Shown: one piece after another, positions 41,496 to 50,391 of the stretch
Numbering within the stretch: the first letter of the stretch is position 1
How the letters are laid out: each line of letters begins with the position of its first letter
From: Thermococcus sp. EP1
GTDB taxonomy: Archaea; Methanobacteriota_B; Thermococci; Thermococcales; Thermococcaceae
Length of the DNA stretch: 64,000 nucleotides
Direction of reading: 5' to 3'
NCBI RefSeq assembly: GCF_001317345.1
Contig: NZ_JXCG01000003.1
Span: forward strand, 1 to 64,000
The notes under the pieces: model-generated
Database searches by the model: none
The model's input: the letters and a program-made list of their open reading frames with translations, nothing else
Told to the model about the DNA's origin: nothing
Program-made: the position numbers and the translations under genes

Positions 41496-42527
41496 ATGGA
41501 TATTAAAAGTATGATTAATGTAGAAAACTTAAAAAAATTGGTAACTAGGAGAGAGGTTCTAGCCGTATCACTAGTGCTCTTCTTATTTTTTGCATTTTAC
41601 TCAGTGAAACTTTTGGGGGTTAGTTCAACAGTAACTACCCAGAGTGTGCTTGGAAAATACACTCAGGAGGGCGAGTTGATTCATGTGGCTATTTTGAAAA
41701 ATAACACCTTGTATGGAGAAAGCCTCAGAAGAGCGGAATATCCAATTCCGCTGGTTGAAAGATTTGTTTTAACTTACAGCTATCGATTTACTCCCATGAC
41801 GGAAATAAAGGGCACATATCGGACTTGGGGAATAGTGAAATACAGTGTGAAGAGAGGTAGTGAAGAAATAGTTCTTTGGGAGGACACACTGTTTGAAGAC
41901 TCCGGAGAACTAGAAGATGGTAAATTCATTGTCGAATACAATTTGAACTTAACTAAACTTGATAGGAGAACGGCCGAAATAATGGATCAGCTTGGGTTAA
42001 AAAGATTGAATAGGAAAATAGTATTCACAACAAGTGTTCATGTTGAAGGTAAAGCCTTTGGAAAGGAGATAAATGAAAACTTTGAACATATATCTACGTT
42101 AGTTAAAGATACTGGGATTGGTTTGTACTATTTCACAAATGAAAAAGAAAGTGTTCAAAAATCAATAATAGAGAGACAGACCCAAAGAACAAGAATTAGT
42201 AAATATGGCGTAACTATGTATGCTGATACTGCGAAGAAGGTCATGCCATTGTTGGCTCTTTTGTTCTTGACTCCATTGATAGGAGGCGTTTATACTATTA
42301 AAAGCCAAAGACCAAAGAATGAATTTAAGGATCTAGCTCCCTACATTACAGAAGGGGCCCCTGTTGAAGTAGAGAAGAGAGTTATCTTAGCTACAAAAGA
42401 TGATCTGAAGAAGACTTTCGATCTTTTAGACAAACCAATTCTCCATTACACAGAAGGTGGAGAGGACATTTATGTCATAATCGACGGTGGCATAGCATAC
42501 GAATACAGACATAAGAAGAGCAACTGA
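41496..42527 (+). CDS. DUF5305-like membrane protein of the TasA/SipW locus
   Basis: A 343-residue protein with one N-terminal helix (VLAVSLVLFLFFAFYSV), an extracytoplasmic domain of about 200 residues rich in beta strands (ERFVLTYSYRFTPMTEIKGT, GIVKYSVKRGSEEIV), a second helix at about 245-265 and a cytoplasmic tail. The layout and position beside a signal peptidase match the archaeal DUF5305 family; identification is by memory. It may be the inner-membrane part of the fibre assembly. A T-rich run follows the stop. Confidence 0.65.
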   Translation: MDIKSMINVENLKKLVTRREVLAVSLVLFLFFAFYSVKLLGVSSTVTTQSVLGKYTQEGELIHVAILKNNTLYGESLRRAEYPIPLVERFVLTYSYRFTPMTEIKGTYRTWGIVKYSVKRGSEEIVLWEDTLFEDSGELEDGKFIVEYNLNLTKLDRRTAEIMDQLGLKRLNRKIVFTTSVHVEGKAFGKEINENFEHISTLVKDTGIGLYYFTNEKESVQKSIIERQTQRTRISKYGVTMYADTAKKVMPLLALLFLTPLIGGVYTIKSQRPKNEFKDLAPYITEGAPVEVEKRVILATKDDLKKTFDLLDKPILHYTEGGEDIYVIIDGGIAYEYRHKKSN

Positions 42528-42566
42528 CTTTTCTTTTCTTATTTTACTTACAATAAAAATTAAAAA

Positions 42567-42950
42567 TCAAAAGAGTGCTACACTAATGCCTAAGAGTACC
42601 ATAAAAGCAAACATTACTATTATTTCTACTACTATTGTCATGAGCCAAGCTATCGCTGCTTTTCCCCAATCTGTGTTGAACACTGTTTTTATGACCCAAA
42701 CATACACTAGTATTCCTAGTATCCACCCTATGATGGGTATCCATCCTATAAGCAGGGCCAAAATTCCTCCGCCAACTACTGCTATCATAGATTTTCCAAG
42801 TGTTACATCCTCTATTCCAGCAAATTTGGCTCCAAGCATCAAGAAGAACCCTGCAATCACAAGAACGATCAATATTACTATCACTGCCATGAATCCCATT
42901 GCAGCAAAAAGTCCTGGAACAAAGGGAGCCCCCATAGGTACCCCCATCAT
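42567..42950 (-). CDS. Hydrophobic membrane protein, unknown function
   Basis: A 127-residue protein with about four helices covering nearly the whole length (FMAVIVILIVLVIAGFFLML, GGGILALLIGWIPIIGWILG, and a C-terminal VVEIIVMFAFMVLLG). A polar loop reads NTDWGKAAIAW. I do not recognise the family. It has its own promoter region and an AGGTGATG site; it faces the TasA-like operon tail to tail, with 40 bases between. Confidence 0.65.
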   Translation of the reverse strand: MMGVPMGAPFVPGLFAAMGFMAVIVILIVLVIAGFFLMLGAKFAGIEDVTLGKSMIAVVGGGILALLIGWIPIIGWILGILVYVWVIKTVFNTDWGKAAIAWLMTIVVEIIVMFAFMVLLGISVALF

Positions 42951-43057
42951 TTCACATCACCTCAGAACAGATATTTGCAATACATACCTTATTAGCTTTT
43001 TCATTTTGGAGTAGAAAAAAATTTAAGGAATTAAAAAGAGGGCTTTTGGGGAGTAAG

Positions 43058-43849
43058 ATGGAATCAGTTGAAAGGTTTATATGGGAATATTTTGTAAGAC
43101 CAATGTATACAAGAGAAGGCTACAATCCATATAACACTCTTGTTTATGCCCTTGTTTTAGGATTTGCAATTATCTATACTTACAAATGGATAATAAGACC
43201 ACTAAGGATAAGAGTGGATGAAAAACTCTTCTATGCTGTTACCCCGATGGTGATATTTGGTTCTACTGTTAGGGCCCTTGTAGATGGGGGAATTCTAAAA
43301 CCACATCCTCTTATTTTGACTCCCGGAATATTTTTCACAGCATTTATTTTAATTGTGCCTGCGATTTTTGCTGATTCGAAACTAAAGACATATCCGAAAA
43401 TAACAATAGGATGGGGTTCTTTGCTGGCCCTTTATGTTAACTATCTTCTTATAATCAATGCTAAAAGTTGGAGGCCGTATGAGCTAACGGTATTCTATAC
43501 AATAGTGTTTTTACTGCCAATTTTGGGGTATTACAGATTCAAACCCTTTGAAAAGATATATCTTTTCCCAGTGTTTGCCCACATCTTTGATATAGGCTCT
43601 ACAATTGTTGCAATCCACTATTATGGTTATAGAGAAGTACACTGGCTGGAGAATATCTTGGTTCAAAAGTTTGGGGCTTTTGTCTATTATCCGTGGATAG
43701 TGTTCATTCTTGTAGTGGTTTATTATGGTCTGAGATATCTTGTCCCAGATGAAGAGGAGAGGAAGTTCTGGTATCTGGCTGTTTATGTCCTAGGACTTGG
43801 GCCAGCAATTAGAGATCCGGCCCAAATGATCCTTCAGATCGTGAGTTAA
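43058..43849 (+). CDS. DUF63 family membrane protein
   Basis: A protein of about 263 residues with seven to eight helices. It has the archaeal DUF63 features: an N-terminal FIWEYFVRPMYTREGYNPYN, FGSTVRALVDGG, and HIFDIGSTIVAI followed by the C-terminal GLGPAIRDPAQM. Function unknown. The ATG at 43058 follows GGGGAG; the upstream in-frame TTG is unlikely. It overlaps the convergent helicase by four bases. Confidence 0.82.
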   Translation: MESVERFIWEYFVRPMYTREGYNPYNTLVYALVLGFAIIYTYKWIIRPLRIRVDEKLFYAVTPMVIFGSTVRALVDGGILKPHPLILTPGIFFTAFILIVPAIFADSKLKTYPKITIGWGSLLALYVNYLLIINAKSWRPYELTVFYTIVFLLPILGYYRFKPFEKIYLFPVFAHIFDIGSTIVAIHYYGYREVHWLENILVQKFGAFVYYPWIVFILVVVYYGLRYLVPDEEERKFWYLAVYVLGLGPAIRDPAQMILQIVS

Positions 43850-46356
43850 TCTTTTCTTAGTTTTCTTCCTTCTTCAAGCTCTCTTCTCAAGAGAGTTGCC
43901 TCAAATTCTGCCTTCTTTGCCCTGAATACCTTTGCTATTCTCTCAATGGCTTCGAGCTTCCTTATTATGCCGTCGAGCCAGGTAAAGACATCTCCAGGGT
44001 AGAGTATCAGAGAATATTGCTTTCTGAAGTATTCTGCTATTTGAGTGGGATGCATCCCCTGTCGGCGGAGTTCTATCACAAGGGAAGAAAATCTTTCCAT
44101 GGCATACTCTGTACACTCCTCTGCTTCACACATGAAGAAGTCTTGATATATTAGGAATAATTTATCCTGAACGTTGGGACTAACCTCTGGTAAAACTTTT
44201 TCAAGTTCTTCCAGTATGGAAGCAAAACTGGGTGAAAAGATGTTGCTACTCAGTCTTCCTCTTACAGCACTTTCGAGTTCTCTTTGGAAGCTTCCGCTTA
44301 AATAGACGTTTTCAAAAGGCAAGAGTTTGACTGCAATTTCTTTCGGAGGCTTTTTAAAGAGATTTTTTCTGATAAACTGGGCTTCTTTTGGAAGGAGGAA
44401 GCTCATGCTAACGGCTCTTCCATAAGGAGTTACCTGAACAAGCTTACCTTTCAATCTAACAAATTCAAACTCCTCAAGTTTCTCTAAGACTTTTTCAGCA
44501 TTTTGGTTTGCTCCCAAGCAAAGAGTTTGCACTTTTTCTATGTCATCTAAATAGGAGAATACGCATGAATGGGCTAAAACCTGATCTTGTTCAAGTTCGT
44601 CACTCCATTCAACATAGACAGGCTCAATTGGAGCCGTTAAAAGTTTAAAAGCTACCTCATCTTCACTACTCTCCATTTGAGCGGAGTACTTCCTTCCAGG
44701 TTCGACTATAAGGTAAACCTTGCCTTTTTCATGGTACAAAGGTCTTCCTGCCCTTCCGAGCATCTGGTGGAATTCTCTAACAGAAAGCCATTTGTTGCCC
44801 ATTGCGAGACTTTCAAAGATAACCTGTGATGCTGGAAAGTCAACTCCTGCCCCTAATGCTGCTGTAGTTACTACAACATCAAGCATTTGTCCTTGGAACT
44901 CCATTTCAGTTAGTTTTCTTTGGTGATATGGCAAACCACTGTGGTAGGGTTTGGCCTTAAGTCCTTTACTAGTTAAGAATGCCGCTAGCTCGTGGCATCT
45001 TTTTCTTGAATAAGTAAAAACTATGCTCTGTCCTTTAAATCCCTGAGGGGATTTTCTCATACTTTCTGCCTTGCATAACTGGGCTACGTATCTCCATTTT
45101 TCGCTCTCGTTTCTTGTTATGATGACGTGTCTCTCTAATGCCACAGGTCTTGCATCATAAAGCACTAATTTCAGCCCTAGTTCATTTGCGAGCTCATTTG
45201 CATTTCCAACAGTAGCACTAAGGCCGATAAATTGGGCATTTGGATATAGTTTCCTAAGCCTTGCAACAAGACCGTCAAGCCTTACTCCTCGTTCTTCATC
45301 ATCAAGCATGTGGATTTCATCTATTACAATCGTTCCAACATTTCCAATTTTCCTTCCTGCCCTAAGAAGGTAATCAACTCCTTCATAAGTTCCAACAATT
45401 ATGTCTGCATCTATGCCTGTGTCTACCACTACAAGTTCATCCTTTGTTTTTATTCTGCTCATTCCAACCCTTATGGCTACTTTGAGCCCGAGTTTAGAAT
45501 ATCTTCTTTTAAAATCTTCATATTTCTGGTTGGCTAGGGCTACAAGTGGAACAAGAAAAAGAAGCTTTTTCCCGGTCATTGCCTTTGGAACACCAGCGAG
45601 TTCTCCTATTAGAGTTTTTCCACTTGCAGTTGCGGAGACCACTAATAAACTTTCACCATCAAGAAGACCATGTTGCAAAGCTAGTGCTTGGACTGGAAGG
45701 AGTTGATAAACCCCTTCTTTCTTTAATATTTGTTTAAATTCGGCTGGAATTGGGAGTTCATCTATAGAGACTTCTCGCACTTTAATCCTTTTTGGTTTTA
45801 ATTCATCCCACTTTGTAACTTCTGGGTTTTTTGTTGGATCAAACCGAGGGTCAAAAACAACGAGTACCTTATCAAGGTCTTTAAATCTTTCAAGAAGTTT
45901 CTTAGCTTGGTCAAACATCCCAATGCTTCTAAATCTATATCTAAGCTCGTTTTTTAATTCTTCTTCAGCACACTGTTGACAAATATATTCCTTGTGGTAT
46001 TTTACTCTGTTTCCCTCCGTGAGTGTAGTAATTTTCCCGTTCAAAAGACAGAGTCTACAAAGGTCGGCTTTTTCTACTCTCTTATTCTGAAGTCTTACTT
46101 TGAAATATTCGTTCCATTTGTCCCAGGCCTCTGAAGTGAGGACTATTCTCGCACTTTTTAGCATTTTTTCAATTTCTTTGGGGTTCTGATACTTACTTCC
46201 TTCTAGAACCTTAAAAAGTCGTCTATCTCTCATTATAAGTCTAAAAATACGTTCTGCCTTCAGATTTTGGATTTTGGAAAGTTTTTCAGGTTCATTTTCT
46301 ATATAGTAGGCTTCAAGCTCGCTCTCTTTTCTACCTTTCTTGACCACGAAAAGCAT
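43846..46356 (-). CDS. Ski2-like helicase of the ASH-Ski2/DUF5814 type
   Basis: An 836-residue superfamily 2 helicase. The N-terminal region (about 1-200) has a zinc-ribbon pattern (CRLC about residue 99 and CQQC about 128) typical of DUF5814. The helicase core follows: ATASGKT (Walker A), VIDEIH (DExH), LSATVG (motif III), FTYSRKRCHELA (IV), and QMLGRAGRP (VI). A long Ski2-like helical C-terminus follows. Thermococcales ASH-Ski2 binds the 5'-3' exonuclease aRNase J and the exosome; the aRNase J gene is also in this window at 57032. Only seven bases separate it from the upstream Lrp-like gene. Confidence 0.85.
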   Translation of the reverse strand: MLFVVKKGRKESELEAYYIENEPEKLSKIQNLKAERIFRLIMRDRRLFKVLEGSKYQNPKEIEKMLKSARIVLTSEAWDKWNEYFKVRLQNKRVEKADLCRLCLLNGKITTLTEGNRVKYHKEYICQQCAEEELKNELRYRFRSIGMFDQAKKLLERFKDLDKVLVVFDPRFDPTKNPEVTKWDELKPKRIKVREVSIDELPIPAEFKQILKKEGVYQLLPVQALALQHGLLDGESLLVVSATASGKTLIGELAGVPKAMTGKKLLFLVPLVALANQKYEDFKRRYSKLGLKVAIRVGMSRIKTKDELVVVDTGIDADIIVGTYEGVDYLLRAGRKIGNVGTIVIDEIHMLDDEERGVRLDGLVARLRKLYPNAQFIGLSATVGNANELANELGLKLVLYDARPVALERHVIITRNESEKWRYVAQLCKAESMRKSPQGFKGQSIVFTYSRKRCHELAAFLTSKGLKAKPYHSGLPYHQRKLTEMEFQGQMLDVVVTTAALGAGVDFPASQVIFESLAMGNKWLSVREFHQMLGRAGRPLYHEKGKVYLIVEPGRKYSAQMESSEDEVAFKLLTAPIEPVYVEWSDELEQDQVLAHSCVFSYLDDIEKVQTLCLGANQNAEKVLEKLEEFEFVRLKGKLVQVTPYGRAVSMSFLLPKEAQFIRKNLFKKPPKEIAVKLLPFENVYLSGSFQRELESAVRGRLSSNIFSPSFASILEELEKVLPEVSPNVQDKLFLIYQDFFMCEAEECTEYAMERFSSLVIELRRQGMHPTQIAEYFRKQYSLILYPGDVFTWLDGIIRKLEAIERIAKVFRAKKAEFEATLLRRELEEGRKLRKD

Positions 46357-46362
46357 ACTTAA

Positions 46363-46854
46363 TCACCGGTTGTTTTTTCTCTGATTCTCCTTGGAGAGGG
46401 ATATGCCTCCATCCTTGAGGACTTCTAGTACAATTGTGACTCGCCAACGGCGTAGATTTTTGCGTAGGTATCTTCTAGAAAGGAGGTTCAAAAATTCTTT
46501 TAGCTCGTCCATATTCTTAAAATTGGCTCGTATTAGGATTTGAAACTCTCCAGTTTTTTTGTAAATTCCTAAAACATTATCTAACTTTCCAATTTCATGA
46601 AGAACTAAGTCTGTTCTAGGGTCTTCCACTAAAAGCTCCAGTTCTATTAGAGCCTGCAGGTATTCATCAAGAAACGTAGGTTCAACAAGAGTGGAATATC
46701 CCTTTATAGCTCCAAGTCTTTCAAGCTTACTTACTCTATTCTTTACACTAGCTACAGATAGCCCTAGCTTTTTGCTTAACTCGGTAAGCGTGGCTCTGCC
46801 ATTCTTTCTAAGTTCTATCAGAATCTTTTTGTCTATCTCATCAATACCTGCCAT
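46363..46854 (-). CDS. Lrp/AsnC family transcription regulator
   Basis: A 163-residue regulator with HTH (DEIDKKILIELRKNGRATLT, LGLSVASVKNRVSKLERLG) and RAM-like ligand domain (LGIYKKTGEFQILIRANFKN). It has a longer, basic C-terminus than usual (SLSKENQRKNNR). It is directly upstream of the helicase gene and may form an operon with it. The ATG follows a CACCATGG context. Confidence 0.85.
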   Translation of the reverse strand: MAGIDEIDKKILIELRKNGRATLTELSKKLGLSVASVKNRVSKLERLGAIKGYSTLVEPTFLDEYLQALIELELLVEDPRTDLVLHEIGKLDNVLGIYKKTGEFQILIRANFKNMDELKEFLNLLSRRYLRKNLRRWRVTIVLEVLKDGGISLSKENQRKNNR

Positions 46855-46897
46855 GGTGATCGAAAAATATTAAGAAAAGGGAGCTATTAACTTTTCG

Positions 46898-47596
46898 CTA
46901 TTCTATTGTGTGAACTTGGGGCAGTGTTGAGATTTTAATTGGGGCACCAAATGCTCTGTCACCTGCATCTCCAAGACCGGGGAGGATATAGCCCTTACTG
47001 TTAAGTTCCCTGTCTATTTTTGTTACAAATATTTCGGCCTCTGGAAATTCTTCTTTTATTCTCTTTATTCCTTCAGGTGCAGCAAGAACACCGAGGACTA
47101 TGAGGCGTTTTGGAGTGCCATACTTTTTGACTTCTTCAATAACTTTTACCAGCGTTGAACCAGTAGCTATCATGGGATCGGCTATTATTACAGTATCTTC
47201 CGGGGTTATCTGGGGTATCTTAATGTAATTCATTTCTATCTCGAACTTAGGGGCTTTTCCTCTTGAGGCCGAAACAATTCCAATACGGGCATGCTCAAAT
47301 ACCTTTACAAGTCCTTCCATAAGAGGAACTGCGGCCCTTAACACAGTGACGATCACAACATTCCTTCTATCTCTAACGATTATCCCTTCAGTCTCCTCTA
47401 AAGGAGTTTCTATTTTTATTTTCTCGATGTCCATTGTTTTTATTATCTCGTATCCCATAAATCTTCCAAGTTTTACAAGGCCTTTTCTAAAGGCTATTGA
47501 ATCAGTTTCTTTATTCCTTAGCTCTGTTAAAATCTCCATCAAATATGGAGAGTCGTCAAATGAGTAAACTTTTTCCCATCTTTCATCCTTTATCAT
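46898..47596 (-). CDS. upp: Uracil phosphoribosyltransferase
   Basis: A 232-residue enzyme that makes UMP from uracil and PRPP. The PRPP-binding site is [20 protein letters not shown], and the uracil-binding end [13 protein letters not shown] is present. [14 protein letters not shown] and [17 protein letters not shown] are archaeal UPRT features. It follows the permease gene with a six-base gap, forming a uracil uptake and salvage operon. Confidence 0.95.
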   Translation of the reverse strand: MIKDERWEKVYSFDDSPYLMEILTELRNKETDSIAFRKGLVKLGRFMGYEIIKTMDIEKIKIETPLEETEGIIVRDRRNVVIVTVLRAAVPLMEGLVKVFEHARIGIVSASRGKAPKFEIEMNYIKIPQITPEDTVIIADPMIATGSTLVKVIEEVKKYGTPKRLIVLGVLAAPEGIKRIKEEFPEAEIFVTKIDRELNSKGYILPGLGDAGDRAFGAPIKISTLPQVHTIE

Positions 47597-47602
47597 TTTT
47601 CT

Positions 47603-48886
47603 TCACCTCAATATCTGATCAAGTAGTATGGCAGTTAGAGCTCCAATAGCCATTCCCGATTCTAAAATACTACTAACAATTTGAGGGAAATGTTCAAGGA
47701 ACTCAGGAGGTAGTTGAGGAGCCCCCAACCCGACTATTAGGGCACTTGCAATTATGAGCATGTTTCTATCATTTAACTCAACTTTATCCTTTATTAATCT
47801 AAGCCCTGTGACGCTTATCATACCGTAAAGTGCTATTGTAAGACCTCCAAGTACAGGATGAGGCATTGAAGCCAAAATTCCAGAGAATTTGGGAATCATA
47901 GCTAGGAGTATTAGTACTACCCCACCTACTTGGACCACTTGTCTGCTTGCAATTTTTGTTAGAGCTACGAGTCCAATATTTTCGGAATAACTTGTAGTCC
48001 CACAGGCTCCAAGAATTCCAGCTATTGAACATGCCAATCCTTCACTCATGATTCCTCTGTTAATGTTTTTGTTTGTTATTGGGGCTTCTGCTATTGCTGA
48101 AATTGCATGATAATCTCCTACACTTTCTATGATGCTCACCATGAAAGCAAAGAGAAGGGTTATTATTGCAGTTGCATTAAATACCGGAGTTCCCCAGGGA
48201 AGAGGTTTTGGAATATTTATAAGTGGGAGTTCCCTTACAAGTGTGAAATCAGTCATTCCCAAAATTATACTCGCTGTATAACCCACAAATGCCCCTGCGA
48301 TTACAGGCATTGCTCTCAATGACCCTTTTCCTTTAAGTGCTATATGCATAGTGGTTGCAAAGGTTATTAGTGCTATAAAGAATGCTTTTGGAATGCTTGT
48401 TCCATTTGGATCAGCAAAGAAGTTAAATGTGTACTTTACGGCTACATGAGCAAGCGAAAATCCTATCAGCATTATTGTGACCCCAGTGACAACAGGGGAA
48501 AAGAGCTTTTTGAGTTTTCCAATGATCCCAAAGGCACCTATTGCAGCTTCCATTAATCCACCAATTATCAAAGCTCCTTCTACGGCAGGTAATCCTAAGT
48601 TATTTCCTATACTTATGAGTCCTGGTATGAAGGCAAAACTGGATCCTTGAACTATTGGATATCTGGATCCTATAGTTGTCTGTAAAAGAGTTGCTATTCC
48701 CATGGCTAGTAGGACTACTTGAATTAAGAGGGCAATGTCTCTTCCATTAAGTCCGATTGCTGTTCCAACAACAAGAGGCACTGTAACAGTTGCTCCAAAC
48801 ATCGCAAGAACATGTTGAAATCCTAAAAGAACAGCTTTCTTCGATTCCACTTTTTCTTCGATTCCGATTTTAATTCCATTTGCCAT
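47603..48886 (-). CDS. uraA: Uracil/xanthine permease (NCS2, UraA-like)
   Basis: A 427-residue NCS2 transporter with about 14 helices. Motifs are FGATVTVPLVVGTAI, GSSFAFIPGLISIGNNLG (substrate half-helix region), SIIESVGDYHAISAIAEAP and GTTSYSENIGLVALTKIASR. The co-transcribed upp gene points to uracil. On the minus strand a TATA-like CATATATAAC at about 48908-48917 is very close to the start, so the mRNA may be nearly leaderless. Confidence 0.93.
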   Translation of the reverse strand: MANGIKIGIEEKVESKKAVLLGFQHVLAMFGATVTVPLVVGTAIGLNGRDIALLIQVVLLAMGIATLLQTTIGSRYPIVQGSSFAFIPGLISIGNNLGLPAVEGALIIGGLMEAAIGAFGIIGKLKKLFSPVVTGVTIMLIGFSLAHVAVKYTFNFFADPNGTSIPKAFFIALITFATTMHIALKGKGSLRAMPVIAGAFVGYTASIILGMTDFTLVRELPLINIPKPLPWGTPVFNATAIITLLFAFMVSIIESVGDYHAISAIAEAPITNKNINRGIMSEGLACSIAGILGACGTTSYSENIGLVALTKIASRQVVQVGGVVLILLAMIPKFSGILASMPHPVLGGLTIALYGMISVTGLRLIKDKVELNDRNMLIIASALIVGLGAPQLPPEFLEHFPQIVSSILESGMAIGALTAILLDQILR

Positions 48887-48977
48887 TAAAGCCCGCTCAA
48901 CGTATGTTATATATGGCTTAAAAAATTTTCGGAAATATAGATGAGTTCATGTTAATAAGAGATTTGAAAATATATAA

Positions 48978-48999
48978 AATAATCAGATTTCAGATTATT
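48978..48999 (-). terminator. Inverted repeat after the cupin gene
   Basis: AATAATC and GATTATT (48978-48984 and 48993-48999) form a short stem and are followed, on the minus strand, by a T-rich run. It lies eight bases after the cupin stop and upstream of the permease promoter, so it could be a terminator or an operator. Confidence 0.35.
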
Positions 49000-49006
49000 G
49001 TAACTA

Positions 49007-49375
49007 CTAGCCTTTCTCTTCGGGTGGTATGCTCTCCTCTTTTACAGGGATAATGCATAAAAATTCGAATGTTTCTGAGTCAGGGTTCTCGTAGCCATGA
49101 GGTTCATTAGGTGGTACGTAAAGGAAGCTTCCTGGAATTGCTTTTATGGTTTTCCTACCATTTGTTATGTATCCCTCCCCTTTTACAATGAATATTTCAT
49201 GCTCCCAGTCGTGTTGGTGAATGGGGATTTTCCCACCTTTCTTAATAACAAAATATCTCATTGCAAAATTTTTTGCACCAATTTTTGGAGAAACAAGCCA
49301 TCTGATTGTTGTATTCTTAACGCCTTCAATTGTGACATCTTTTTCCTCAACGTCTCTATAGTGGCTAACAAACAT
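49007..49375 (-). CDS. Cupin-domain protein
   Basis: A 122-residue single cupin. Motif 1 is GGKIPIHQHDWEHEIFIVKG (H-x-H-x3-4-E pattern) and motif 2 is YVPPNEPHGYEN, so a metal ion is probably bound by three histidines and a glutamate. The substrate is unknown. It stands alone with its own promoter; GAGGTGAT-type bases near 49385-49395 may be its ribosome binding or regulatory region. Confidence 0.82.
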   Translation of the reverse strand: MFVSHYRDVEEKDVTIEGVKNTTIRWLVSPKIGAKNFAMRYFVIKKGGKIPIHQHDWEHEIFIVKGEGYITNGRKTIKAIPGSFLYVPPNEPHGYENPDSETFEFLCIIPVKEESIPPEEKG

Positions 49376-49454
49376 TCTCTTATCACCATAAAATTTGAGG
49401 TGAGAGTGTTAATAAGTTTATTCCTTGAAAACCTTGTCTTTCAAGTCGGGTATG

Positions 49455-49634
49455 TCATCTCACGATCCATATAGTCCACACCATGAAAAGATATGCTAGG
49501 ATGCTCAAAACGATGTGGACCTTCACCCATGTTTCTCTTCTTTTAGATAGGAAAATAAATGCGCCACTTAGCATTGAGAGGCTCATAAGGGCAAATGTTA
49601 TATAACCTAGGGTATAGTGATCCAGCACAACCAT
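49455..49634 (-). CDS. Small two-helix membrane protein next to the nitroreductase
   Basis: A 59-residue protein with two helices (YITFALMSLSMLSGAFIFLS and VKVHIVLSILAYLFMVWTIW). It starts one base after the nitroreductase stop with GGAGGATTTGAT upstream, so it is translated as the next cistron. A single His per helix region (VHIVL, LDHYTL) recalls haem-binding pairs of cytochrome b561-like fragments, but this is weak. A longer reading frame begins inside the nitroreductase and is unlikely. Confidence 0.65.
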   Translation of the reverse strand: MVVLDHYTLGYITFALMSLSMLSGAFIFLSKRRETWVKVHIVLSILAYLFMVWTIWIVR

Positions 49635-49635
49635 A

Positions 49636-50334
49636 TCAAATCCTCCCCACTGGGAAAATATAGAGTGGAACTCCATTAGTACCAATGATCTTTGCCACTT
49701 CATTTTCATAAAATGCTCCTATGGCAACGGTTCCAAGACTTAGGGCAGTTGCTTGGAGATAAATGTTTTGACCTATATGTCCAGCTTCCATATGCACGTA
49801 CATTCGTCCTCGTTCACCATAGTAGGAAGTTGTCCTCTCATAAAATGCTACAAGAACTATATCTATTGCTGCATCTCCTACCCATTTTTGATTAAGGGCT
49901 GCTTTTTGAAGCTCTTTTCTGAAATCCCCTTCTTTTGTTAGGGTCATGCTATGTTCAAAGGGATTGTAGTGATATATGCCTGGGGTAAGGCCTTTGACAT
50001 TTCCAATAACTACGAATACCTCAAATGGATAAGTAGCTCCAGCACTGGGAGCAGCTCTTTTGTTGTCGTGGGTTATCCCCTGAGCTGCCCATAAAAGTTG
50101 GGAAAGTTCTTCTAGTGTTAGGGGTTCATTTTTATAAGTTCTGATGCTCATTCTCTTTGCTATTGCTTCCTCAAGACTCATCTTGCCTTCCAGCTGTGGC
50201 TGTGGTAATATTATCTTCTCTCCTGAATACACGACTTCACCCCCTTCTTCTTGAAGACGGGGCTTTAAGAATAGTAGAACTGATGACGTGAATACAAGAA
50301 CCACTATAAGGAGCGAGACTTCTCGATATACCAT
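49636..50334 (-). CDS. SagB/ThcOx-type nitroreductase with N-terminal membrane anchor
   Basis: A 232-residue flavin enzyme. The N-terminal helix (VSLLIVVLVFTSSVLLFL) anchors it; the rest is a SagB-type nitroreductase domain with KRMSIRTYKNEPLTLEELSQ, APSAGATYPFEVFVVIGNV, the HMEAGHIGQNIYLQATALSL flavin motif, and a terminal IFPVGRI. Bacterial SagB enzymes oxidise azolines in peptides, but stand-alone archaeal ones have no known substrate. No precursor peptide or cyclodehydratase was seen nearby. Confidence 0.82.
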   Translation of the reverse strand: MVYREVSLLIVVLVFTSSVLLFLKPRLQEEGGEVVYSGEKIILPQPQLEGKMSLEEAIAKRMSIRTYKNEPLTLEELSQLLWAAQGITHDNKRAAPSAGATYPFEVFVVIGNVKGLTPGIYHYNPFEHSMTLTKEGDFRKELQKAALNQKWVGDAAIDIVLVAFYERTTSYYGERGRMYVHMEAGHIGQNIYLQATALSLGTVAIGAFYENEVAKIIGTNGVPLYIFPVGRI

Positions 50335-50391
50335 GGTTATAGATATGTCTTCATATTATTTTAGCTTTGCTTTAAGAATTAAAAAAAGGAA

